Positions 12,541 to 24,204 of a stretch of DNA of 64,000 bases are shown here, one piece after another. The position numbers and the translations under genes were made by a program. Source of the stretch: Balaenoptera acutorostrata (taxonomy: Eukaryota > Chordata > Mammalia > Artiodactyla > Balaenopteridae); contig NC_080082.1 in assembly GCF_949987535.1 (NCBI RefSeq), forward strand, positions 47,530,374 to 47,594,373, read 5' to 3'. Numbering within the stretch: position 1 is the stretch's first letter; every line of letters begins with the position of its first letter. A model generated the notes under the pieces. The model was not told where the DNA came from, did not search any database, and saw only the letters and a list, made by a program, of their open reading frames with translations.

Positions 12541-12839
12541 TTTTTTTTAAATTAATTTATTTTAATTTATTTATTTTTGGCTGCGTTGGATCTTCGTTGC
12601 TGCATGCGTGCTTTCTCTAGTTGCGGCAAGCAGGGGCTACTCTTGCTTGTGGTGCGCAGGCTTCTCATTGCCGTGGCTTCTCTTGTTGCGGAGCACGGGC
12701 TCTAGGCGCGTGGGCTCAGTAGTTGTGGCGCACAGGCTTAGTTGCTCCACGGCATGTGGGATCTTCCCAGACCAGGGCTCGAACCCGTGTCCCCTGCATT
12801 GGCAGGCGGATTCTTAACCACTGTGCCACCAGGGAAGTC
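12541..12839 (-). repeat. CHR-type SINE, reverse orientation
   Basis: Poly-T then a GGCTGCGTTGG-like start, ending CCACCAGGGAAGTCC at 12839. The flanks CACAAAGAGAATC and CCACAGAGAATC are target duplications. Confidence 0.92.
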
Positions 12840-12881
12840 CACAGAGAATCTTTACATGTTTAATTAATAATAACTTAATTT

Positions 12882-13169
12882 GGGCTTCCCTGGTGGCGCA
12901 GTGGTTGAGAATCTGCCTGCTAATGCAGGGGACACAGGTTCGAGCCCTGGTCCGGGAAGATCCCACATGCCACGGAGCAACTAGGCCTGTGAGCCACAAC
13001 TACTGAGCCTGCGTGTCTGGAGCCTGTGCTCCGCAACAAGAGAGGCCGGCGCACCGCAATGAAGAGTGGCCCCCGCTTGCTGCAACTAGAGAAAGCCCTC
13101 GCACAGAAACGAAGACCCAACACAGCCAAAAATAAATAAATAAATAAATAAATTAAAAATAATAATAAT
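12882..13169 (+). repeat. CHR-type SINE
   Basis: Head GGGCTTCCCTGGTGGCGCAG. The target duplication AATAATAACTTAATT is perfect (12866-12880 and 13170-13184). It lies 42 bp from an oppositely oriented SINE, so the two could form a long imperfect hairpin. Confidence 0.93.
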
Positions 13170-13446
13170 AATAATAACTTAATTAATAAAGCTTATATTA
13201 ATTGTAAACTTTGGTGATTTTACAATAGTAGTTAATCGTAGTTAATGCACAATTATTTAAGGAATAAGGGATCAATTTCTCATGAATGAAATCATGTTGA
13301 CACAACCCCAGGAAGAAACAGATGTGAGCGAGTCAGAGAAGACAGTTCGGCCCCAGAAGTTACCCTGCTCTGTAGCATCCCACAGGAGAGATGTGGGGCC
13401 CCTGGCACAGAGTTTTGCTGCTCCGTACTATTCAAAATCAGTCCTT

Positions 13447-13570
13447 GGACTTCCCTGGCAGTCCAGTGGTTAAGACTCCATGCTTCCATTGCAGGCGGCA
13501 TGGGTTTGACCCCTGGTGGGGGAACTAAGATCCCACATGCCATGCAGCACAGCCAAAAAAAAAAAAAAAA
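13447..13570 (+). repeat. Short CHR-family SINE
   Basis: About 125 bp with head GGACTTCCCTGGCAGTCCAG and an 18-A tail. Target duplication AAATCAGTCCT at 13435-13445 and 13570-13580. Confidence 0.9.
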
Positions 13571-13580
13571 AATCAGTCCT

Positions 13581-14600
13581 GGTCACAGTGCCCCGTAGCG
13601 TCCCTGGACCAGGAAAGTCACTTAGGCCCCAGAGAAAGCCTGGGCGTGTCAGGGTAGCGCAGGGGAAAGGCCATGGCTCTCTGGATGGAGGTGTGCACCT
13701 GGAGAGACCACCTAGAGCCACCCAGGAAAACACACAATCAAGGCATGGAGGCAGGGCTTAGGACTGTCTGGGAACAAGTCTGTGCCACAGGACTTGTAAT
13801 TGTTTCATGGCCCTGGCACTGTCTGCTTACTCATTCCCACTGGAGGCTTCCAGATGGTTGGGTGTTTATTCACAATCCACACGGTCTCGCAGATGAGGGT
13901 CACTGGCTCACTATGCCCGCCCCGTTTGCTACATCCACATACCTCCTATTCCACCCAGAGGACTGTCACCCTAGCTGTGTGCTGCAGCCAGCTCCTACTG
14001 GCTTGCAAGAGTCAATTGTTAAATTTTCGGAAAATCTGCAAGCTAAACATAGTCATTATGAAAAATTAAATTAGATGAGCTTACAATTAAATAAACTGTA
14101 TTCAAATATGAAAGTAATATATACCCCAAGCATCATCCCTAGTTACTTTATTTTGTTGTGGTTTACTGCCTTCTTTGCTCTTGAGGTTATTTACATCTAT
14201 TGTACCTCGATGGTGGGAATACAATATAATGGTGTGCTAGTGGACACCTCTTCCCAATTCAGCCCTCTGTTCAGGGACCTCACATTGGTAGCCTGAAACT
14301 GGCCACGATGGGAGTATTGACACCACAGAAAGTGGCAAATGTGATATACCAGGGTTCCTTTAGTTTGGTTTGTTTGAAGAGCCCTTGTTACAACAGTTAC
14401 GCTGGATACTGGCATATCCCCCATGGGACTGGAGTGGGTCGGGCAGCAGATAGGCTGGTGAGTGGGAGAGATGCTCTTAGCACAGTGGACAGTCTGAACA
14501 GACACTGGGAAGTAGCAAGAGGTAGCAAACGGCATGAGCCGTAAAGCACTCCCAGAGCTCTAGGGAGCCAGAGTGCTGCCAGGGGTCAAGAAAAACGAGG
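13581..14600. other. Intergenic DNA, probably an old repeat at about 13,970-14,330
   Basis: No coding signature. The block TTTGCTCTTGAGGTTATTTA to GTAGCCTGAAACTGGCCA reads like an old interspersed element, but I cannot name it. Confidence 0.35.
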
Positions 14601-14820
14601 GGGACTTCTCTGGCGGTCCAGTGACGAAGACTCCAAGCTCCCAGTGCAGGGGGCCCGGGTTCGATCCATGGTCGGGGAACTAGAACCTGCATGCATGCCT
14701 CAACTAAGAGTTCACATGCCACAACTAAGAGTACGCATGCCACAACTAAAGATCCCACATGCCGCAACTAAGAGCTGGCGTGGCTAAATAAATAAATATT
14801 TTTTAAAAAAAGAAGATGAA
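14601..14820 (+). repeat. CHR-family SINE, intermediate-length subfamily
   Basis: Head GGGACTTCTCTGGCGGTCCA followed by repeated GCCACAACTAAGAGT units. Target duplication AAGAAAAAYGAGG at 14588-14600 and 14824-14836 with one mismatch. Confidence 0.9.
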
Positions 14821-15185
14821 GAAAAGAAAAATGAGGACTGAATGTCCCCCAGAGCCTGGGTAGATGCAGCAGAGTGAAAGCCCCTCCCCCGAAGAACAAC
14901 ACACAGGAAGTTCTAGAGAGAAAAATCACTGCGACTGAGGAAAGGGAGCCCCTAACCCTGCTCCCCCGCATCCTCAGCAAACCCGCCAAACCCCGCTGAT
15001 GTGTCTGCACCTGAAGGAAGCAGACGGAGGAGAAATGAGGCTGAGGGGGTTTGGGGTAAGTGCACAATAAGGCTGCCCTTTGGCGGAAGCTTCCACCAGG
15101 TCGGGGAGGGGCTGGCTGAGTGTCTTTTCTTTCTTCTCTTGAGAAAGAGTCAAGGGAGTCTTCTGGGCCTCCTACGGAACAGGTG

Positions 15186-15546
15186 CATTAGTTTGCTAGG
15201 GCTGCTGCAACAAAAGTACAGAAATTTATCCTCTCACAGTTCTGAAAGCTAGAAGTCTGAATTCAAGGTGTCAACAGGGTTGGTTTCTTCTGAGGCCTCT
15301 CTCCTTGGTTTGTAGGTGGTCATCGTCTCCGAGCGTCTTCACGTGGTCTCCCTCTGTGTGTATCTGTGTCCTAATCTCTTCTTAGAAGGACACCATTCAT
15401 ATTGGATTGGGGTCCATCCTAATGACCTCATTCAACCTTAATCACCTCTTTAAAGGCCCCATCTCCAAATATAGTCACATTCTGAGGCACTGGGAGTTAG
15501 GATTTCAATATAGGAATTTCTGGAGGACAAAACTCAGCTCATAACT
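15186..15546 (-). mobile_element. MLT1-type LTR (ERVL-MaLR), reverse orientation
   Basis: On the + strand it reads TTAGTTTGCTAGGGCTGCTG, ATTTATCCTCTCACAGTTCT, a CTCTCTCCTTGGTTTG block, and an end ACAAAACTCAGCTCATAAC. This is the reverse complement of the common MaLR LTR pattern. It is an LTR only; no internal genes are seen. Confidence 0.75.
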
Positions 15547-16100
15547 GCCAGGAATATATCTGTGGAAGCTTTGGAGGCAAGGGTGGGTCCTGGAAGGCTG
15601 ACCAAGAGCAGCCCCAGGACAGAGGGACTGAGGAACTCTGTGCTCCTGAGGGCAGGCACTGCGTCTTACCTGCCTTTATTTCCCAAATGCCGAGCACTAG
15701 GCTTGGCACTTAGTAGGGTTTCCAAAAAAATGCTTTTTGAATGAGGGGATGAATGAATGAACGAATGAGCATGTTACTAGAAAAGGTATTCCCGTTCTCT
15801 GCACCTTTTTTACAAACAGGTGAGAATCTTTCTGGTTTTATTTAAGGACAGGTAAGGGTCCTCTTAATTTCCTCTGAGGTTGGTTCCCTTTGGACCAGGC
15901 AGGTGAGGGCTAGGACCAAACTTCATCTTGGCCCCCAACCATTCAGCACCCATCCTCTGCACCAAGTCCTTTCCACTCCCCGCCCCCCTCCCTCCCCTCA
16001 AGGAGCAGGGCTCAGAACTCAGAGAGCTCCAAAGACCCAAGGATATGTACACAGCCTAAGAGGAAAAAAAATGTATCAGCACAAAACTATAGAGAAAACA
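15547..16100. other. Intergenic DNA with an L2-like end
   Basis: 15640-15765 resembles a common L2 3' end (GGGCAGGCACTGCGTCTTAC, then GGCACTTAGTAGG and a terminal (GAAT)n run). The rest is unassigned. Confidence 0.45.
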
Positions 16101-17580
16101 ATGCAATGTCAGGATTAATACACTTGATGAGACATAATACATCAACTAGTTTCCATGCCCATATTGTCATCTATTATTTATTTATACATTATCATGATGT
16201 GGGATAGGGGTGCATTTCCATTTTTTTGACATTTTTTGTAGTAGGGGATCCAAAAGTAAAAGCCTCTGGGGCCTGGGAAGCTCTTAGACTGGCCCTGTGC
16301 CTGTTAGCTTTCCAGCTAGGAGAAGGAGGTCCTAGTCAGGGTAACACGGTGGTGCCCTCACCCTGTGGCATGGCGATCATCCTCAGAAAGAAGCTGCCAA
16401 CCCAGCAAGTGGCCACAGAAGCTTGAGTGGAGCTGCTTCTGAAGTCAAAGACTCCACGACTGGTTTTAGGTGAAAAACTGTTTTCTAAATGTTTCCTGTT
16501 GGTCCCCCTTTCCCACCAGGCACAGATGACAGCTGTCATCATAAAGGATACAGGACCTGAGGGGTTTTTTTCCTCCTAAGAGTGGTTTCAGAACTTGGTC
16601 AGTTGCTTTGGGAGGGAAATGAGGCAAAAGGCGAACATGTTTCTTTTTCCCAGAAAGAGCACAGTGTGAGGAACAATGACGGTGTGGCTTAGCCCCAAGA
16701 GTAACCCTTGCGGGTCCTGACATCTGACATTGTGCCTTTAACAGTGAGCTGGAAAGGATTTTGAAAAAATGCCATTCTGTGCACTGTGGGCAACTGCATG
16801 TACAGTAGGTCTGCTCTGAGCAGAGAAGCATCAATATCTATTACTTAGAAACAGATGAGAAGGCGAATCGGCAGCTGCTAGACCATCAGATGAACTGCAC
16901 TCTGTTGTGTTTCGAGCCTAACTTTCCTTCTGCCTCTTACATCTCGTAATTGTCAGTGAGCTCCGTGGTACCCTTCCATGACATAACTGATCAACTGCAG
17001 GATCACGGCTAATAAACTGATATAAAAGAGCTTATTAAGACATACCTTTAAGTGTGAGATAATATGTGATTCAACACGCGGCACAAACAGCTCAGAAGCC
17101 CAAGCTCGCCGCCAAGCTTACTGTGGTTTTCTCCCAGGGAATCACGGCATATGGTACCATAATAGAGCAGGAATTTACAGCAACGGAGATGTATGAGGGA
17201 GATTAAAGCTTCATCTGTAAGGACATACTGCGTGGCAAAAAACACCGTTATTGTATGTTCTGCTTTGTGTTCTAATGAGAAACTGAATCCCTTTCGGTAG
17301 AGTGTGGGCTCCCTCTGCTGCTGGCAGGACACATCAGGACTCTGTGCACTAAGGGATCCCTGGGCACCTGAGCAGAGCAGGTGGGCCGTCCTGGGAGGAG
17401 AAAGATGCAGCTGAACATTCAGAGGGACAGACTTGTTCTGTAGGCTCTGCCTCTGTGTGACACTGGGACTATCTGTGCGGCTACTGCAAGTGATGGAAAA
17501 CACAAAGATGACCTGTCCACATCACCTGTGTCCATCCTGAAATAGGTCACAGAAGTGACGCTGAGAGGCAGTCCTCCCCC
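16100..17580. other. Repeat-free non-coding block
   Basis: I could assign no SINE, L1, LTR or DNA transposon here, unlike its surroundings. Open frames are short and have no family signature. A repeat-poor block in an otherwise heavily invaded intergenic region is a candidate for constrained non-coding DNA, but conservation cannot be judged from one sequence. Confidence 0.35.
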
Positions 17581-17589
17581 CTGAGTGGC

Positions 17590-17740
17590 AACCCTCCCCT
17601 CCCTCGCTCTCCCCCTCCCCCTCCTCCTCTCCTTCCTCCTCCTCCTTCTCCTCCTTCTCCTTTCCCTTCTCCTTCTTCTTTTATTCCTCTCTCTCTCTCT
17701 TTACCTTCCACACAGCCACTCCCAGAAGCTCCTCCAGTTC
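17590..17740. repeat. Polypyrimidine tract (CTC/CCT)n
   Basis: Nearly pure C/T on the + strand from about 17595 to 17710, mostly CTCCTC and CTTCTC units and ending in (CT)n. It gives spurious leucine/serine frames. Confidence 0.9.
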
Positions 17741-19340
17741 TGTTTCAGACCCCTCCCAACAGTTTTGCTACTGCTCTGGGTTCTGCCTCGTCCCAGCATG
17801 GCCAGCACCTGACTCATGTGGTACCGAGGAGAATGCATCACCCAGAAGGTTTAACACCTTCCGCCCATCAGTAAGCAACTCGTCTCAAGACACCTGGTCC
17901 CACCCCACTCTCAGCTTCCCACCACCGGTCCAACTTCAAGAGTTGCTTCTTCTTGGCAACAGGATGTTTTAATGTAGTATCCACCCCAAGGGCAGAAACA
18001 TTTTAGTGCCATAACTTTGATGTGTCCCTTTTGGCCAAATCTAAATAAATAAATAGACCCTTAAACTCCAGCTGTTTCTGCTACCAAGATAGGTATGGGA
18101 AGAGGATGTGGCTTGGGGGTGGGGTGGGGGGGTCATACACCATACTCTTTGAAACTAGGACCACACTTGCTCCTCTCAGAACCATCAACCATCCTAAGCA
18201 AAGCAGCTCATTCTCCGATAATCTGGTTATTTGCGTGGTCAGTATCTCAAATTCTCTGATTTCTCTCTTAAAGTTCTAACGGCCATACTAATGTACTTTC
18301 AGTTAGTCAACAGAGATGCACGTCTGTGTGTCTGCAGACTTCCTGGGGATACTAGCGGTCTTTTACTAGGTATACATTAGCTACTGGGTGAGAGGGGTGC
18401 GGGGATACTGCTAGTTCTCTGGGTTACATATGCTGATATATGATCACCTATTCTCACCTGCAGCCTGCAGAGAAAAATGTTCAATTACATTTCAGATGGC
18501 GTCCTCAGGCATACACATTTATATTTCATATCACTAATTTCAACACTCATAGCATTTATTCATTTGTTCATTTAACTAAGAAGCCTCTGCACTCATCCAG
18601 ATGAGAGGAGCTTGCCTGGCCAAGGCAGGTGGTAGAAGAGGAGGCGGGGAGGAGCCAGGCCCTGGAGAGATTTTGAAGACAGGTAACAGGATATTCGGGT
18701 GAGTTGGATGTGGGGTGAGACAGAAAGAGAGGGGTCAAGGTGACTCCAAGATCTTTGGTGCGCAATTACGAGGGTGCCTGTTTTTCGATCTGGTTGCAAG
18801 GTGGTGCTATTTACTGATATGGCAAACAATGGAGGGAGACAGGTTCTGAAGGAGAAGTCAGGATTTGTTTGGGGCATGATGCATTTCAGATGCCTGGTCG
18901 ACATCCTCATGACGATGTGGGGTGGGCAGGTGGATGTTCTGCGTTGGGTTCCAAGGGAGGGTGGGCTGGAGATAGAACCTGAAATTCACCAGTATATAGA
19001 TGGCACTGGATGAGATTGCCAGGGGGTGAGTATAAAAAGCCTGGGGCAGAGTCCTGGGGCAACTTGCAGATAAAGTCAGGAGGAGGGGCGAGCGAGCCCC
19101 ATCCTACAAAGGAAAAGCGAGAGGAAAACCAGGAGGTCACAGGGCAAGTATCTCAAGGAGGAGCGAGAAAGCAACATTGCTGCTGATGGATTGGAATTAT
19201 CTCAGTTAATGCTGAACGAGGCAGTTTCAGAAAATCCTAATTGGAATGGTTCAAGAGAAAGTGAGCCTTGAAGAAGTGGAGAGAGCAAACAGAAACTACT
19301 TTTTTCAGTTTTGCTATAAAGGAGAGGAGAAAAATAGGGC
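17740..19340. other. Intergenic DNA, mostly unassigned
   Basis: 18,550-19,100 is G/A-rich and reads like an old repeat whose family I cannot name. No coding evidence. Confidence 0.35.
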
Positions 19341-19350
19341 TATGGTAGAA

Positions 19351-19438
19351 GGTAAATTTTATATTATGTATATTTTATCACAATTAAAAACATGTTTATT
19401 TTTAACTGTGATAAAATATACATAATATAAAATTTACC
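19351..19438. repeat. Inverted repeat (40-bp arms, 8-bp loop)
   Basis: The left arm 19351-19390 (starting GGTAAATTTTATATTATGTA) is the reverse complement of the right arm 19399-19438 at 39 of 40 positions. The loop is CATGTTTA. The right arm is the end of the adjacent minus-strand L1. Confidence 0.92.
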
Positions 19439-19627
19439 ATCTTAACCATTTTTTAAGTGTCCAGTTCAGCCATGTTAAGCACATTCACATTGTCGTGCAA
19501 CCAATCTCCAGAATTTGTCTTGCAAAACTTGAACCCTGTACCCATTAGATAATTCTCCATTCCCTTCTCCTCCCAGACCCTGGAAACCACCATCCTACTT
19601 TCTGTCTCTATGAATTTGACTACTCTG

Positions 19628-19981
19628 GTATATTAACCTGCTAAGGTTGCCATAACAAATTACCACAGGCTGGGTGGCTTAAAATACAGAAATTTATTTT
19701 TTCACAGTCCTGAAGCCTACAAGTCCAAGATCAAGTACTGACAGGTTTGGTTTCTCCTGAGATCTCTCTCCTTGGCTTGGAGATGGCCATCTTCTCACTG
19801 TGTCCTCACATGGCCTCTTCTCTGTGTGCACGCATCCCTGGTCTCTTCTTATAAAGACACTAGCCATATTGGGCCCCACCCATAATTACCTCCTTAAAGA
19901 ACCTGTCTCCAGATGCAGCCACATTGGGAGTTAGGGCGTCAACATATGAATTTAGGGTGAACACCATTCAGTCCATAGCAT
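19628..19981 (-). mobile_element. MLT1-type LTR (ERVL-MaLR), reverse, nested in L1
   Basis: Reads TAACCTGCTAAGGTTGCCAT, CCACAGGCTGGGTGGCTTAA, and ends CATTCAGTCCATAGCA. The L1 sequence breaks at ACTACTCTGG and resumes at CTTCATATAAGTGAAATC, so the LTR is younger than its host. No internal retroviral genes. Confidence 0.82.
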
Positions 19982-20490
19982 CTAAGTGCTTCATATAAGT
20001 GAAATCATACAGTACATGCCTTTTCGTAACTGGCGTATTTCACTTAGCGTAACATCTTCAAGGTTCATCCATGTTGTAGCACCTGTTCCAATTTCCTGCC
20101 TTTTTAAAGCTGAGTATATTCCATTGTATGTCTATACCACATTTTGTTTATCCATTCATTCATCAATGGGTGAATGGGTTGCTTCCACCTTATGGCTATT
20201 GTGAATAATGATGCTATGAACATGGGTGGGCAAATATCTCTTCAAGACCCTGATTTCAATTCCTTTGAGTCTATACCCAGAAATGTATTACTAGATCATA
20301 TGGTAATTCTATGTTTAATTTTTTGAGGAACCAACATACTACTTTCCGTAGCAACTGCACCATTTTACATTCCCAACAACAGTGCACAAAGGTTCCAATT
20401 TTTCCACATTCTCCTCAACACTTGCTATTTTCTGTGTTTTTGATAGTAGTCATCCTAATGGGTGTGAGGTGGTATCTCACTGTGGTTTTG

Positions 20491-20660
20491 TTTTTTTTAA
20501 TTGAAGTATAGTTGATTTACAATGTTGTATTAGTTTCAGGTGTACATCAAAGTGATATATATATATATATATGATATCTATATATATATGATATATACAC
20601 ATACTTTTTCAGATTCTTTTCCATTATAGGTTATTACGAGATATTGACTATAGTTCCCTG
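20491..20660 (-). mobile_element. Short 5'-truncated L1 with perfect 14-bp target duplication
   Basis: Poly-T plus a TTGAAGTATAGTTGATTTAC end, then an (AT)n stretch. TCACTGTGGTTTTG is duplicated exactly at 20477-20490 and 20661-20674. Confidence 0.93.
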
Positions 20661-21130
20661 TCACTGTGGTTTTGATTTGCATTTCCCTAGTAATTAGTGA
20701 TGTTCAGCACCTTTTCGTGTGCTTGTTGGCCATTTGTATATCTTCTTTGCAGAAATGTCTATTCAAGTCCTTTGCCCATTTTGAATTGGGTTGTTTGTTT
20801 CATTGTTGAATTGTAGGAGCTCTCTATATTCTAGACATCAACCCCTGATCAGATATATCATTTACAAATATTTTCTCTCATTCTGTAGGTTGCCTTTTCA
20901 TTGTGTTGATAGTGTCCTGAAAGTTTTAATTTTGATGAAGTCCAATATATCTATTTTTACTTTTGTTGCCTGTGCTTTTGGTGTCATATCCAGGAAATCA
21001 TCACCAAATTCAATATCATTTTTAAAAAATTAAAAATTAAAAAAAATTTTAAATTATAAAAAGCACTTTGAGATCCTAAGAGAGTACAGAAGATATGTGG
21101 CAATGGAACAAGAATTTAAAAGTCCCATTA

Positions 21131-21470
21131 GGGGACTTCCCTGGTGGCGCAGTGGTTAAGAATCCATCTGCCAATGCAGGGGACATGGGTTCAAGCCCTG
21201 GTCTGGGAGGATCCCACATGCCGCGGAGCAACTGGGCCCGTGACCCACAACTACTGAGCCCAAGTGCCACAACTACTGAAGCCCACATGCCGAGCCGGTG
21301 CTCTGCAACAAGAGAAGCCACTGCTATGAGAAGCCCGCGCAGCGCAACGAAGAGTAGCCCCCGCTCACCACAACTAGAGAAAGCCCGTGTGCAGCAATGA
21401 AGACCTAACACAGCCAAAAATAAATACATTAATTAATTAATTTAAAAATAAATAAATAAATAAATAAAAT
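21131..21470 (+). repeat. CHR-type SINE
   Basis: Head GGGGACTTCCCTGGTGGCGC and an (AAAT)n tail. Target duplication AAAAGTCCYATTA at 21118-21130 and 21471-21483. Confidence 0.92.
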
Positions 21471-21483
21471 AAAAGTCCTATTA

Positions 21484-22300
21484 ATTGAGACAAAGGTTAT
21501 TTAAACAAAATAGAAAATGCATATCTACTATGAACTCTTACAAGGTAAATATGAGTGCAAAACTGTTATAAAAACAAGGAGAAATCTATAGAAACACAAT
21601 AGTATGGTAAGAACTTGAAATAATTCTTTAGTCTTTGATAGATCTGGTATATAAAAAAATTAACAGGTATATAGAAGATATAAATAGCTTCATGTTGTGT
21701 ATGTGTCAAACTTGTCTACAACCAACAAAGGGTACATCTTTCCCAATCCCATAAAGCATTTTAAAAAATCAGTCACAAATAATGCAATGAAAAAATCTCA
21801 GGAATTTTATAAAGCCTACATTCTCTGACTCCAGTGCAATTTTTTTTTAATTCAAGTGTTAAAAGTTTTTAGAATTCAAACACTTGAAATTTTACAATCT
21901 TCTGGTGGTTCATTGTACTGTTCAACAGACATTTCCAGCTTTCCATTTTCTACACACAGGGTAGGATTGTACTTCTTCACCCCCTTTGATGTTAAGAATA
22001 GTCAAATGATTTTCTTTGGCCAATGAAATATGAAGAGAAATGATGGGTATCATTTCTGGGTGGAAACTTAAAGGGACAGTGCACGATTCACTAGGTTATC
22101 TCTGCCATGGCAACTGGTAACAGCGAGATGGCAGCTGCTCTGTTAGCCTGGGTCTCAGAGTGGGGAGACATGGAGCAGAGCCCCCAGCCAACCTCGGTGA
22201 GCAAGAAATAAACTTTTGCCATTTTAAGCCATTAATATTTTGAGAGTTTTGTTATACAGCATAGCCTAGGCCATCCTGACTGATACAGGCTTCCTAAATA
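21484..22300 (+). repeat. Unassigned DNA followed by an ancient interspersed repeat
   Basis: From about 21,960 to 22,288 it reads as an old mammal-wide repeat (AGCCTGGGTCTCAGAGTG, GCAGAGCCCCCAGCCAAC, AAGAAATAAACTTTTGCC, CATCCTGACTGATACA). The name is not asserted. 21,484-21,950 holds nothing I recognise. Confidence 0.5.
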
Positions 22301-22761
22301 ACTTCTCAGCTAAAAAGATCAAAACTGCAAGTTGGAGACAAGAAAACAAGTGCTATTTTCAAAATGATGGACTGGCCACTCAGTTTTTCTCTTCTTCCCC
22401 CTAAGACCCTACAAAAATGATAGTAAAGGACTAAAATGGGAATACATCCACAATGACAAAGAGAACAGGAAGTTGTCCATCAGTAGAAGAAAGCTTTAAA
22501 AAAAATTGTGAGACTGTGTCAAGCTGATACAGAAGTAATGACAGATGACACACCGCAGAGGAGGTTGCCGATCTTCCCTACAGAATTCAAGAGAGGAATA
22601 AGACAGAGGCCGCAAGTGAGACCGGGCCAAAAACACTGGGATTACTCCAAACGCTCTGTCTTAAACAGTCCAGTCCTTAGCTCCTCCCCTCGTTCAGAAT
22701 GCAGGGTCACAAAAGATCAACTCTGTAAATGAAACATCTGAGAGTTCTTCCTTTAAATAAC

Positions 22762-22950
22762 AAAGAAGAAAAGGGAGGGGGAGGAAGAGAAGGAGGAGAA
22801 GGAGGAGAAAGAAGGAAGAAGGAAGGAGAGAAGGAAGGGAGGGAGGGAGGGAGGGAGGAAGGAAAGAAAGAAGGAAGGAAGGAAGGAAAGGAAAGGAAGG
22901 AAGGGAAGGAGGGAGGGAGGAAGGAAGGAGGGAAGGGAGGGAAAGAAAGA
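22762..22950. repeat. 190-bp polypurine tract (GGAA/GGGA)n
   Basis: Essentially all A/G on the + strand across almost 190 bases, with GGAAGGAA and GGGAGGGA units. It abuts an MLT1-like fragment at 22,962-23,003 (TATTAATTTGCTAAGGGCTG). Confidence 0.95.
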
Positions 22951-23003
22951 TAGACAGAAATTTGTATTAATTTGCTAAGGGCTGCCTTAAAAAATTACCA
23001 CAA

Positions 23004-23292
23004 ACAGGAAAAAAACAACCTCAAAGGAAAGAGAACTAATTCAGGAAATAGAAGAGAATTAAAATATTTTTCTAATTATAATCATAACTATATTCAGGAA
23101 GTTATTGCATTCAAAATCAAAAACAAGATGCTAAGTAAACAGCACAATCAGAGAACAAGAAAGGGCTCTTATAGAATGAAAATATGATGCTGAAATAAAC
23201 TGAAGGCCCAGAAGATAAAACAGAAGAAATCTTCCAGAAAGCAGAGCAAAAAGACCATGAGATGGGAGACATGAAAGAAATGAGACTCAGAC
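23004..23292 (+). mobile_element. Old HAL1/L1 ORF1-like fragment, 5' part
   Basis: Plus-strand decayed L1/HAL1-like A-rich sequence (CCAGAAAGCAGAGCAAAAAG, GGAGACATGAAAGAAATGAG). It is split by the L1 insertion at 23293 and resumes at 29345. Confidence 0.55.
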
Positions 23293-24204
23293 TTTTCCGA
23301 AACACGAGCGGGAGGTCACAAGCCTCGGCCTTTGGAGCGTTCCCGGGAATTTCCAGGCCCTCGATGTGCATGTGAAGAGCTCTTGCCCAGGGGTGGGAAA
23401 GGCACCGATGGGCTGTCTGCCTGGGCGAGAGGGCAGTCGCTGTTTGGGTCCGGTCCAGGGAGGAGTAAGGTCCGTGTAACGTTGCCGCAGGGAGACGGAA
23501 GGGAAAATAAAAGGGCAGAATAAGAAAGACATAAGTAGAGGAGGAGAGAAGATGGCGGAAGAGTAAGACGCGGAGATCACCTTCCTTCCCACAGATACAG
23601 TAGAAATACATCTACACGTGGAACTGCTCCTACAGAACACCCACTGAACGCTGGCAGAAAACGTCCGACCTCCAAAAAGGCGTGTGGACGAAAGGCTCTT
23701 GGTGCTCCAGCCAGGCATCAGGGCCGTGCCTCTGAGGTGGGAGAGCCAACTTCAGAACACTGGTCCACAAGAGACCTCCCAGCTCCACGTAATACCAAAC
23801 GGCAAAAATCTCCCAGAGATCTCCATCTCAACATCAAGACCCAGCTTCACTCAACGACCAGCAAGCTACAGTGCTGGACACCCTATGCCAAACAACTAGC
23901 TAGACAGGAACACAACCCCATCCATTAGCAGAGAGGCTGCCTAAAATCATAATAAGGCCACAGACACCCCAAAATACACCACCAGACGTGGACGTGCCCA
24001 CCAGAAAGACAAGTTCCAGCCTCATCCACCAGAACTCAGGCACTAGTTCCCTCCACCAGGAAGCCTACACAACCCACTGAACCAACCTTAGCCACTGGGG
24101 ACAGATACCAAAAACACCGGGAACTACGAACCTGCAGCCTGTGAAAAGGAGACCCCAAACACAGTAGGATAAGCAAAATGAGATGACAGAAAAACACACA
24201 GCAG

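Larger units (their letters stand above)
19399..21050 (-). mobile_element. Old L1 in reverse orientation, interrupted twice
   Basis: The minus strand is an old L1 3' half. It starts at the 3' end (19399) and passes through TTTCACTTAGCGTAACATCT and the ACCAACATACTACTTTCCGT region to ORF2 words near 20,800-21,000 (TGATCAGATATATCATTTAC). An MLT1 LTR at 19628-19981 and a small L1 at 20491-20660 are nested in it. Confidence 0.82.

Noticed and set aside
17585..17812. Leucine-rich 75-codon frame resembling a signal or membrane segment
   Set aside because: Produced by the CTC/CTT polypyrimidine tract.
22729..22953. Lysine/glutamate/glycine-rich 74-codon frame
   Set aside because: Produced by the GGAA/GGGA polypurine tract.
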